Of a stretch of DNA of 32,427 bases, positions 23,855 through 31,061 are shown piece by piece. The DNA comes from RGIG5612 sp045604025 (GTDB lineage Bacteria > Bacillota > Clostridia > Lachnospirales > Lachnospiraceae). Location: contig JAZUNG010000161.1 in NCBI GenBank assembly GCA_045604025.1, positions 1 to 32,427 on the forward strand, given 5' to 3'. Below the pieces are notes generated by a model. That model saw nothing but the letters and a program-made list of their open reading frames with translations, had not been told where the DNA came from and searched no databases. Position 1 is the first letter of the stretch, and every line of letters begins with the position of its first letter. The position numbers were made by a program, and so were the translations under genes.

Positions 23855-24658
23855 ATGAAAGACATTATTTTAGTATTAGCTGAGCAGAAGGCTTGGCTGG
23901 AGCGTATCCTCAGTAACACGCAAAAAAGAACATGTAAAGATACGGAGGGGTATCTGTCGATATCCATGATCAAAGGGAAGCCCAGATTCTATCATTGTCT
24001 GGGAAAGGATGAATCTGGACATGACATCCGCAGGTATATGTCAGCAGATGATATGAAGGCGATCGAAAGACTGGCTCAGGCCAATTATGACAGGAAAGTT
24101 GTGAAGGCAGCTTTGCATCAGCTTGAGGTGATCAACAGGTTTATCAGGGAGTATGACCCTATGGCAGTCAGGAAGATACGCGAGGATATGTCATCTGTTA
24201 GGCAACAGCTGGTTATACCTGAGGAGCTCAGTGATGCTGAATATGCCGAATACTGGAGGAATGTGGAGTATGTTCCCGGTGAATTCGAGATTGGGGCGCC
24301 GGTCATCATGACCGACCGAGGCGAAAGGGTTCGGTCAAAGTCCGAACGGGATATAGCAAACCGTTACAACCAACAGGGAATTCCATATAGATACGAATAC
24401 CCGCACGTCATGCCAAACGGACATCTGTGGTACCCGGATTTTACTGTGCTGAATGTCAGAACGAGAGAGGAATTTATACATGAGCATTTTGGGAAAATGG
24501 ATGATCTGATCTATGTGAACAATAGTATCGGCAAACTGGAGATATATCAAAAAAGTGGTTATTATCTGGGAGAAAACCTGCTGCTGACCATGGAGACACA
24601 GCAAAGACCTTTCGATGTGCGGAACCTGGATCCGCTGATCGATAAATATCTGAAGTGA
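23855..24658 (+). CDS. PD-(D/E)XK-nuclease-like protein, array-associated (copy 2)
   Basis: 267 aa from ATG 23855; an in-frame ATG at 23810 would add 15 Lys/Gly/Arg-rich residues. I prefer 23855 because it matches the N-terminus of the homologue at 1187-2125 and nothing resembling a ribosome-binding site precedes 23810. AAGGAGG lies 22 bases before 23855, but the CCGG...CCGG between them could fold and bring it close. Layout: a charged helical N-terminal half (1-100); SKSERDIANR at 161-170; YRYEYPHVMPNGHLWYPDF at 178-196 with Asp195; HEHFGKMDD at 209-217 with Glu210; KLEIYQKSGYYLGENLLLT at 227-245. This is the nuclease-fold pattern E, PD, E-X-X with a possibly displaced Lys. It aligns along its full length with copy 1. 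Array 2 ends just upstream, so its product probably binds there. Confidence 0.85.
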   Translation: MKDIILVLAEQKAWLERILSNTQKRTCKDTEGYLSISMIKGKPRFYHCLGKDESGHDIRRYMSADDMKAIERLAQANYDRKVVKAALHQLEVINRFIREYDPMAVRKIREDMSSVRQQLVIPEELSDAEYAEYWRNVEYVPGEFEIGAPVIMTDRGERVRSKSERDIANRYNQQGIPYRYEYPHVMPNGHLWYPDFTVLNVRTREEFIHEHFGKMDDLIYVNNSIGKLEIYQKSGYYLGENLLLTMETQQRPFDVRNLDPLIDKYLK

Positions 24659-24808
24659 TACAGGTTTTGGCAATGAATGGTAGTATATGCAGTAAGAACT
24701 GTGACAGAAAGTATTGAGCTCACAGACTTTCAGGAAAATGCAATAACCGGGTGAATGACTTCACTGTTCTGACTGTTTCGGTATTTCATACTTTATAATA
24801 AGCAGTAA

Positions 24809-24836
24809 TTGACAGCCGAAACTAATGTGGTAAAAT
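24809..24836 (+). promoter_or_regulatory. ssrA promoter
   Basis: Perfect TTGACA (24809-24814), a 16-bp spacer, and TAAAAT (24831-24836), about 23 bases before the mature tmRNA 5' end. The 24659-24808 stretch before it holds no recognised feature. Confidence 0.75.
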
Positions 24837-24859
24837 ATGCTTGCAAATAATTAATACAG

Positions 24860-25208
24860 GGGGTTGTAAAGGTTTCGACGGGGTTTTAGAAGCATTGTAA
24901 GCCACTGGTGGCGGCCAACCACCATAAAATGACCAAATTAAAAATAAACGCTAAGAACAACAAATTAGCTTTCGCTGCCTAATCAGTGCGGCGCGCAGGC
25001 CGGAGTCCCCGCTGCTCCGATAACCTGTGTCATTCAGGCGGGACACTCTGTGCCCTAAGCTTTGCCGGTACAGAAAATCCATGAAGCTACTCTGATCAGA
25101 AGTCTGCCTGTGGGGATCAGGTCAGGGGAATAAGAATTTCACAGGCTGCAGTGGGAGAAAGCGGTGTGGAAGAGATTTCGGACAGGGGTTCGATTCCCCT
25201 CAGCTCCA
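24860..25208 (+). ncRNA. ssrA: Transfer-messenger RNA (tmRNA)
   Basis: The 5' GGGGTTG (24860-24866) pairs with the 3' CAGCTCC (25201-25207) as the acceptor stem; the tRNA-like T arm GGGGTTCGATTCCCC is at the 3' end, and GGTTTCGAC is at the 5' end. The tag reading frame runs from GCT at 24950 to TAA at 24980-24982 and encodes AKNNKLAFAA. CCA is not encoded (ATA follows the stem), so it must be added after transcription. tmRNA with SmpB rescues stalled ribosomes and tags unfinished proteins for proteolysis. Length about 349 nt is normal. Confidence 0.97.
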
Positions 25209-25215
25209 TAAGACC

Positions 25216-25251
25216 AAAAAACAGCGGCTGGTCGACAGCCGCTGTTTTTTT
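25216..25251 (+). terminator. Rho-independent terminator after ssrA
   Basis: ACAGCGGCTG and CAGCCGCTGT form a perfect 10-bp stem with loop GTCGA, followed by seven T and preceded by six A (so it can act on both strands). Confidence 0.92.
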
Positions 25252-25268
25252 AGCAGAGATAGATCGGT

Positions 25269-25364
25269 TATAGTATTGAAACATTTAGTAAACCATTGCA
25301 AGAAATATTATTCATGTATAGTATTTAACTATTTAGTAAACCATTGCAAGAATTATTATTCATA
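25269..25364. repeat. Two tandem copies of a 48-bp repeat upstream of the aldehyde oxidoreductase gene
   Basis: Copies at 25269-25316 and 25317-25364 match at 43 of 48 positions, with the core TTTAGTAAACCATTGCAAGAA (minus its last base, fully shared) unchanged. They lie directly upstream of an extended -10 box, where activator or repressor sites would be expected. The regulator is unknown. Confidence 0.85.
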
Positions 25365-25375
25365 TCCGAACAATA

Positions 25376-25384
25376 TGGTATAAT
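25376..25384 (+). promoter_or_regulatory. Extended -10 element of the aldehyde oxidoreductase operon
   Basis: TGGTATAAT (25376-25384) is a perfect TATAAT with an upstream TG. No good -35 is found at 16-18 bp, which fits a promoter that depends on a factor bound to the adjacent 48-bp repeats. The gene starts 52 bases downstream. Confidence 0.65.
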
Positions 25385-25435
25385 ATCTGCATATAAAGGA
25401 ATCACAATTAACGTATCAGGATATAGAGGTATGTT

Positions 25436-27367
25436 ATGTCAGATTTAAAAGGTTTCATGGGAAAGATCCTGTTCGTGGATCTGAGCAAAAAAGAACACAG
25501 CCTGTTTCCGTGGTCAGAGGATGACCGCAGAAGATCTCTGGGATGCAAAGTCATGGCTGCTGATATCCTTTATCAGCATATCAGGCCGGGCATGCGCTCA
25601 TTCGATGAGGACAACTGGATAGTTGTAACTACCGGTCCGCTCACAGGCAGCGGCTGTCCCAATACTTCCAGATTCAATATTTCCACAATATCGCCGCTGA
25701 CAGGCATTATCACATCCTCCAACTGCGGAGGAGATTTCGGTCTGTCTCTCAAGAGAGCAGGCTATGACGCGCTGATCATTTCAGGAAGGTCAGATGCGCC
25801 TGTCACTGTGCATATAGGCGAAGATGATGTGACATTCGAGGACGCATCACCTCTATGGGGGAAGAATATCTCTGAAGCACAGAAAATGCTTGGAGATAAT
25901 GTGTCCAAGCTGATGATAGGACCTGCAGGTGAGAATAAGGTCCTGTATTCGTGCGTGTTCAGCGGAGAAAGAACATCCGGACGCGGCGGAGTAGGAGCCG
26001 TGTTCGGAGACAAGAACCTGAAGGCTGTCACTGCATATGGAACAAAGACCGTAGAAGTAGCAGACCGTGCAAAACTCACCAGGATGAACGCGAAATGGAC
26101 GAAGACCCTCAAGGAGCACCCACTGACAGGCAGGCAGCTTCCGAAGCTTGGTACAGCCGGCCTGATCTCTCCTATGCAGGCGCACAGCATCCTGGCTACA
26201 AAGAATTTCTCTGCAGGCAGGTTTGATGATTTCGAGGCTGTTTCCGGTGAGGAACTGGCTGAGCGTCATCTGGTGAGCAACGCGGCATGTACAACATGTG
26301 TGATACGCTGCGCCAGGATGGTAAATGTTGAAGGCAGCCTGGTAAAGGGCCCCGAGCTGGAGACTCTTGGTCTTCTGGGTCCTAATATCCTTAACAACAA
26401 TCTGGAGCTTATACTCAAGTGGAATAAAGAGCTGGATGATTATGGCATGGATGCGATCTCGGCAGCAGGTTCAATAGCATTTGCTATGGAACTGTCTGAG
26501 AAGGGCATGTGGGACTCCGGACTGGAGTTTGGAAAGACCGACAATATCTCTGATACCCTGTATAAGATCGCTCACAGAGAGGGTATAGGAGACATCCTTG
26601 CTGAAGGCTCTAAACGAATGAGCAAACAATTCGGCGGTGAGGAGTTTGCTATGCAGGTAAAGGGCATGGAACTGGCTGCGTATGAGCCGCGTCATGCAGT
26701 AGGACAGGGCCTGGGATATGCAACAGCCAACAGAGGCGGATGCCATCTGAACGCAGGATATATGGTAGTTGCCGAAGGATTGGGACTGGATATGGATTCA
26801 CTGACGCCGCACGGCAAGGCTGCTCTGACCATCATGTTCCAGAACCTGATGGAAGGAATATCAGCCTGCGGATCGTGTCTGTTCACCAGTTATGCCGTAT
26901 TTCCGTCATTCCTGGTAGACAGACCCAACTGGTGGCTGACCAAAATGATAGTCGGAGCCTTCCCGTATGTGGGTCCTGTCGTAAATATGCTGAGCCATTT
27001 TACAAAACTTCCGAAGATCAATATCCCGCTGATCCAGCACTCATACGCCCTGAAATACGTTACGGGAATACGTTCATCGCTGGCTTCCATGCTGACATGG
27101 GGAGCGTATGGCTACAATATCGAGAGGATATCCAATATCATCCTAGGGCAGAAGGCAGGAGCTGACAAGCTTCCCAAACGTCTGACCGATGTGCCTCAGG
27201 ATCCTGCAAACCCGAAGACCGTGGTACCTCTAGATAAGATGAAGAAGGTATACTACAGAGCCAGAGGATGGAAGGATGGCATGCCGAAATATCACCGCCT
27301 GAAATCTTTAGGCATCAGCATGAACAGAGACTACTATGACAACCTGTATAAACAGGCGATGAACTGA
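25436..27367 (+). CDS. aor: Tungsten/molybdenum aldehyde:ferredoxin oxidoreductase
   Basis: 643 aa, slightly longer than the ~605 aa archaeal prototype. It interconverts aldehydes and carboxylic acids using ferredoxin and a tungsto- or molybdo-bispterin cofactor. N-terminal domain: GKILFVDLSKKEHSLFPW and TGPLTGSGCPNTSRF...SSNCGGDFG around the pterin. The [4Fe-4S] ligands C285, C288 and C292 (ACTTCVIRC) are in the family position; the fourth is likely C478 or C481 (ISACGSC). GKNLKAV-like and YEPRHAVGQGLGYATANRGG segments bind the cofactor and metal. ATG with an AGAGGT site. It is followed 15 bp later by a MoaD-like gene and then a ferredoxin-alcohol dehydrogenase, which suggests aldehyde/acid/alcohol interconversion. 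The physiological substrate is unknown. Confidence 0.94.
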   Translation: MSDLKGFMGKILFVDLSKKEHSLFPWSEDDRRRSLGCKVMAADILYQHIRPGMRSFDEDNWIVVTTGPLTGSGCPNTSRFNISTISPLTGIITSSNCGGDFGLSLKRAGYDALIISGRSDAPVTVHIGEDDVTFEDASPLWGKNISEAQKMLGDNVSKLMIGPAGENKVLYSCVFSGERTSGRGGVGAVFGDKNLKAVTAYGTKTVEVADRAKLTRMNAKWTKTLKEHPLTGRQLPKLGTAGLISPMQAHSILATKNFSAGRFDDFEAVSGEELAERHLVSNAACTTCVIRCARMVNVEGSLVKGPELETLGLLGPNILNNNLELILKWNKELDDYGMDAISAAGSIAFAMELSEKGMWDSGLEFGKTDNISDTLYKIAHREGIGDILAEGSKRMSKQFGGEEFAMQVKGMELAAYEPRHAVGQGLGYATANRGGCHLNAGYMVVAEGLGLDMDSLTPHGKAALTIMFQNLMEGISACGSCLFTSYAVFPSFLVDRPNWWLTKMIVGAFPYVGPVVNMLSHFTKLPKINIPLIQHSYALKYVTGIRSSLASMLTWGAYGYNIERISNIILGQKAGADKLPKRLTDVPQDPANPKTVVPLDKMKKVYYRARGWKDGMPKYHRLKSLGISMNRDYYDNLYKQAMN

Positions 27368-27382
27368 CAGGAGAGGTGTAAC

Positions 27383-27670
27383 ATGGCACAGGTAATCGTA
27401 AAACTGTTCGGTGTCCTGAGGGTGGATACCTCTCTGGCCAGGGCAGAAGTATCTGCTGAGCGGGCCTGCGATATATTTGATACCATCAACAGCCGGGTAA
27501 CAGAGATCTACGAAGAAAAGAGGCAACATCAGCCGGATCTCGAAAAGCCGGATGAGATAACATTTAAGAATGCTCTCGTTTTCATAAACGGGGAGCGCTG
27601 CGGAAAGAAGAACATGCAGCTTCAGGACGGAGACGAAATATGGATCATGTCTCCTGCTTCAGGCGGCTGA
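27383..27670 (+). CDS. MoaD/ThiS-like ubiquitin-fold protein
   Basis: 95 aa ending in Gly-Gly (SPASGG), the thiocarboxylate-forming tail of MoaD/ThiS sulfur carriers. It starts VIVKLFGVLRV and has LVFINGERCGKKNMQLQDGDEIWIMSP near the C-terminus, the typical MoaD strand-turn pattern. The central part (residues 28-60) is longer and more charged than usual. Proteins of this type are commonly encoded next to aldehyde oxidoreductases, where they are thought to serve pterin cofactor synthesis or maturation. AGGAGAGG precedes the ATG; the next gene starts 16 bp after the stop. Confidence 0.87.
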   Translation: MAQVIVKLFGVLRVDTSLARAEVSAERACDIFDTINSRVTEIYEEKRQHQPDLEKPDEITFKNALVFINGERCGKKNMQLQDGDEIWIMSPASGG

Positions 27671-27686
27671 TCGCAGGGAGGTTGAG

Positions 27687-29300
27687 ATGCCATACAGGAT
27701 AAACAGTGCAAAATGTCTTGGGTGCGGCGCGTGCGCGTATGAATGCCTCTTTGGCATTCCGCAGCCGGCAGATGAAAACAGAACAAAATACCATATAGAC
27801 ACTGAAAAATGTCTGGGATGCGGGCAGTGTGTGAGTGTGTGTCCAAATGGCGCGGTAGTTCCGCTGCCCGGACACAGGGGCATAAAGAGTGTAACCATAG
27901 ATAAGGAAAAATGTATCGGTTGCTCCATATGCCGGAAGAACTGTCCCGCCGGTGCCCCGGAAGGAGAACTGAAAGAACCGTTCAGCATTGACCAGGGTAA
28001 ATGCTTCAGGTGTGGTCTGTGCGCTCAGAAATGCCCTAAACAAGCCATAAACATAGAGTACTTCGAAGAACAACCATCAGAAGGGAAGGGTGCGAAAGTT
28101 ATGTCAAAGATATACTGCAGAACATTTCAGGCTGTTATGAAAGTAGCAAACTATTTCCTGGGATACCGTATGCCCGAATATATCGAAGGCCCGGGATCCA
28201 TCAAAGATCTTCCGGCCATGCTGAAAGAAAAAGGCGCAGGCAAGGTTCTGGTTGTTACTGATAACGGACTGATGAAGCTGGGGCTTCCTGAAGGACTGCT
28301 TGAAGCCCTTAGGAGCGCAGGTATCGAGTATGCCCTCTACAGTGACGTAGAGCCCAACCCGACCAGCGATAATGTGGAAGCCGGATTCAGGATCTATACT
28401 GAAGAGAAATGCCAGGCCATAGTTGCCATGGGCGGAGGCTCACCCATGGACTGCGCCAAGGGCATAGGAGCCAAGGCAGCTCACCCGAAGAAGACCGTCG
28501 CCCAGCTTCAGGGCATACTGAAGGTACATAAGAAGATACCTCTGTTCTTTGCTATCCCCACTACAGCAGGCACGGGATCTGAGACTACAGTCGCAGCAGT
28601 TATCACGGATTCCGCAACGCACCACAAGGCATCCATAAACGATCCGTCTATCCTGCCAAAATACGCTGTATTGGACCCGCTTCTGACAGTAGGACTTCCT
28701 CCATTTATCACAGCGACTACAGGCATGGACGCGCTTGCGCATGCAGTGGAGGCATATACCAACCATACATATAATACCAAACTTGAAAATGACCTGTCAA
28801 AGCAGGCTGTACGTCTGATCTATGACAATCTTCTGACAGCATACCATGACGGTCAGAATATCGAAGCCAGACAGAATATGCAGAAGGCAGCATTTTTCGC
28901 TGGAAGAGCATTCACCAGAGGCTGCGTTGGTTACGTGCACGCTGTCGGACATACTCTCGGAGGACTCTACAGGGTACCTCACGGATTGGCCATGTCCATC
29001 ATACTGCCACACGTTATGAGACAGTTCGGACCTGCAGTGTATGACAGGCTGGCAGATCTGGCAGATGTCTGCGGCATGGATGGCAAGAACAACAGAGAGA
29101 AGGCAGAAAAGTTCATCAGCTGGATCGAGGACATGAAGAAGGAAATGGACATTCCTGTCGGAACAGACGCCATCAGAGACGAGGATGTGGAGCAGATCAT
29201 AGCATGGGCCATGAAGGAGGGAAATCCTCTGTATCCGGTTCCTGTGATCTGGGGACACGACGATTTCGTAAAACTTCTGGATACCATCAGAGTGTTCTGA
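27687..29300 (+). CDS. Four-cluster ferredoxin fused to an iron-type alcohol dehydrogenase
   Basis: 537 aa. Residues 1-125 carry four CxxCxxCxxxC motifs (Cys10/13/16/20, 42/45/48/52, 76/79/82/86, 106/109/112/116), enough for four [4Fe-4S] clusters. Residues ~139-537 form a complete group III (Fe-dependent) alcohol dehydrogenase: GGGSPMDCAKGIG binds NAD(P), TTAGTGSETT, GMDALAHAVEAY and VHAVGHTLGGLYRVPHG supply the Asp and three His metal ligands. The frame is uninterrupted; an internal ATG at 28101 with a weak AGGGAAGGG upstream could also give a separate dehydrogenase. Stand-alone Fe-ADHs are ~385-400 aa and lack clusters. In this operon it could pass ferredoxin electrons to or from aldehyde/alcohol chemistry, working with the upstream oxidoreductase. 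Confidence 0.9.
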   Translation: MPYRINSAKCLGCGACAYECLFGIPQPADENRTKYHIDTEKCLGCGQCVSVCPNGAVVPLPGHRGIKSVTIDKEKCIGCSICRKNCPAGAPEGELKEPFSIDQGKCFRCGLCAQKCPKQAINIEYFEEQPSEGKGAKVMSKIYCRTFQAVMKVANYFLGYRMPEYIEGPGSIKDLPAMLKEKGAGKVLVVTDNGLMKLGLPEGLLEALRSAGIEYALYSDVEPNPTSDNVEAGFRIYTEEKCQAIVAMGGGSPMDCAKGIGAKAAHPKKTVAQLQGILKVHKKIPLFFAIPTTAGTGSETTVAAVITDSATHHKASINDPSILPKYAVLDPLLTVGLPPFITATTGMDALAHAVEAYTNHTYNTKLENDLSKQAVRLIYDNLLTAYHDGQNIEARQNMQKAAFFAGRAFTRGCVGYVHAVGHTLGGLYRVPHGLAMSIILPHVMRQFGPAVYDRLADLADVCGMDGKNNREKAEKFISWIEDMKKEMDIPVGTDAIRDEDVEQIIAWAMKEGNPLYPVPVIWGHDDFVKLLDTIRVF

Positions 29301-29320
29301 AAAAAGTAACTCACATACTG

Positions 29321-29380
29321 TTGACATTGTTTATAAATAGTGTTACTCTACATTTACCCTACCGCGAGGTGGGGTAAATG
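29321..29380 (+). promoter_or_regulatory. nifS-iscU-rrf2 promoter with a 30-bp palindrome over the transcription start
   Basis: TTGACA (29321-29326), a 17-bp spacer, and TACTCT (29344-29349) with an extended TG at 29341-29342. The palindrome at 29351-29380 has arms CATTTACCCTACC and GGTGGGGTAAATG around GCGA; every position pairs if one T-G is allowed. The expected start (about 29356) falls within it, so it fits an operator for the Rrf2 regulator encoded at the end of the operon, or a GNRA-capped RNA hairpin at the 5' end. Confidence 0.75.
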
Positions 29381-29416
29381 ATTGTATAGAGTGCATGCGC
29401 ACAGAATGGAGTTAGT

Positions 29417-30601
29417 ATGATATACGCTGATAATGCGGCGACAACAGGTATGAGCAGGATAGCTATCGAGGCTATGCTTCCCTTTATGGACAAGGTTTAT
29501 GGCAATCCTTCCAGCCTGTATTCATTTGCACAGGAAGCCAAGTCGGCGCTTGAAGATGCCAGGGCTAGAGTAGCAGCGTGTTTAGGCTGTGAGCCCCGCG
29601 AGATTACATTCACATCAGGCGGTTCCGAAGCAGACAATCAGGCCATCATCTCTGCAGCCAGACTGGGAGAGAAGAAGGGTAAAAAGCATATTATTTCAAC
29701 AGCATTTGAACACCATGCAGTGCTGCATACACTGGATGCACTGAAGAAGGAGGGATTCGAGATCACACTCCTTGATGTTCATGAAAATGGCATTGTTACA
29801 CCCGAGCAGGTTGCAGATGCTATCAGAGAGGATACCTGCCTGGTCACTATCATGTATGCCAATAATGAGATCGGAACTATCCAGCCGATCAAAGAGATCG
29901 GAGCGGTCTGCCATGAGAAAGGCGTGCTGTTCCATACAGACGCTGTTCAGGCAGTAGGTCATATCAGCATAGACGTAAAAGAGCAGAATATCGACATGCT
30001 CTCACTGTCAGGCCACAAGTTCCACGGCCCGAAGGGTATCGGAGCCCTTTATGCAAGAAAGGGCATAGTCCTGACCAACGTGATCAACGGCGGTGGACAG
30101 GAGAGAGGCAAGCGTGCCGGCACAGAGAACCTTCCCGCTATCATGGGACTGGCAGCAGCTATGGAAGATGCATGCGCACATATCGATGAGCATGCTGCGC
30201 ATCTGATCCCGTTAAGAGACAAGCTGATCAAAGGTCTGTCACAGATCCCTCATTCAGCACTGAACGGAGATGCTGAGCATCGCCTTCCCGGCAATGTTAA
30301 CTTCTGCTTTGAGGGAATCGAAGGAGAGAGCCTCCTGCTGCTTCTGGATGACAAGGGCATCTGCGCATCATCCGGTTCGGCCTGCACATCAGGATCACTT
30401 GATCCCAGCCATGTCCTGCTGGCGATCGGACGTGTGCATGACGTGGCTCACGGTTCGCTCAGACTGTCACTCGGTGATGATATAACTGAAGAGGACATCG
30501 ACTATATCATCAAGGCAGTTGAGGAGGTTGTTACTTATTTGAGAAATATGTCACCTGTCTGGAGAGACCTTCAGAATGGCAAGAGACAGTTTATACTGTA
30601 A
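29417..30601 (+). CDS. nifS: Cysteine desulfurase (NifS/IscS family)
   Basis: 394 aa. A pyridoxal-phosphate enzyme that takes sulfur from cysteine and hands it to the scaffold encoded next. Signatures: YADNAATTGMS at the start, GGSEADNQAI, HTDAVQAVGHI, the PLP lysine in SLSGHKFHGPKG, and the mobile-loop catalytic cysteine in ASSGSACTSGS. ATG with GGAG upstream. It is first in a three-gene operon with iscU 12 bp downstream. It could also supply sulfur for tRNA thiolation or for the MoaD-like protein upstream. Confidence 0.96.
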   Translation: MIYADNAATTGMSRIAIEAMLPFMDKVYGNPSSLYSFAQEAKSALEDARARVAACLGCEPREITFTSGGSEADNQAIISAARLGEKKGKKHIISTAFEHHAVLHTLDALKKEGFEITLLDVHENGIVTPEQVADAIREDTCLVTIMYANNEIGTIQPIKEIGAVCHEKGVLFHTDAVQAVGHISIDVKEQNIDMLSLSGHKFHGPKGIGALYARKGIVLTNVINGGGQERGKRAGTENLPAIMGLAAAMEDACAHIDEHAAHLIPLRDKLIKGLSQIPHSALNGDAEHRLPGNVNFCFEGIEGESLLLLLDDKGICASSGSACTSGSLDPSHVLLAIGRVHDVAHGSLRLSLGDDITEEDIDYIIKAVEEVVTYLRNMSPVWRDLQNGKRQFIL

Positions 30602-30613
30602 CAGGAGGATAAA

Positions 30614-31048
30614 ATGGCACTTTATAGTGAAAAGGTGATGGATCATTTCCGCAATCCAAGGAATGTAGGCGTTATAGAGGATGCTGACGGTATTGGCGAG
30701 GTCGGAAACGCCAAGTGCGGCGACATCATGACCATGTATCTCAAGATAAAGGATGACGTGATCGAGGATGTCAAGTTCGAGACATTTGGCTGCGGCAGCG
30801 CTATTGCATCTTCATCCATGGCTACAGAGCTCATCAAGGGCAAGCCTGTATCAGAGGCACTTCAGCTGACTAATAAGGCAGTTGCAGAGGCACTGGACGG
30901 ACTTCCTGCGCACAAGCTGCACTGTTCTGTACTTGCAGAGGAGGCTATCAAATCTGCTCTCAAGGATTATTACGACAAGAATGGTATTGCTTATGACCCT
31001 GCAGAATTCCCTGACTGTGAAGACTGCGAACACTGCAATATAGGATAA
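30614..31048 (+). CDS. iscU: Iron-sulfur cluster assembly scaffold IscU/NifU N-terminal type
   Basis: 144 aa. The three cluster-binding cysteines lie in NAKCGD, FGCGSAIASSSMA and KLHCSVLAEEAI, each in the family context; the start MALYSEKVMDHFRNPRNVG is characteristic. The C-terminal tail is rich in Cys and acidic residues (DCEDCEHC), a feature of clostridial members. It builds [2Fe-2S]/[4Fe-4S] clusters on sulfur from NifS. ATG with AGGAGG upstream. Confidence 0.96.
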   Translation: MALYSEKVMDHFRNPRNVGVIEDADGIGEVGNAKCGDIMTMYLKIKDDVIEDVKFETFGCGSAIASSSMATELIKGKPVSEALQLTNKAVAEALDGLPAHKLHCSVLAEEAIKSALKDYYDKNGIAYDPAEFPDCEDCEHCNIG

Positions 31049-31061
31049 GGATGAAGAAACT

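Noticed and set aside
685..24658. REP/RAYT-type (IS200/IS605-like) element
   Set aside because: Palindromic repeats beside a single gene resemble REP-RAYT loci, but the encoded proteins show no HUH motif or tyrosine-transposase pattern; they show a nuclease-fold pattern instead.
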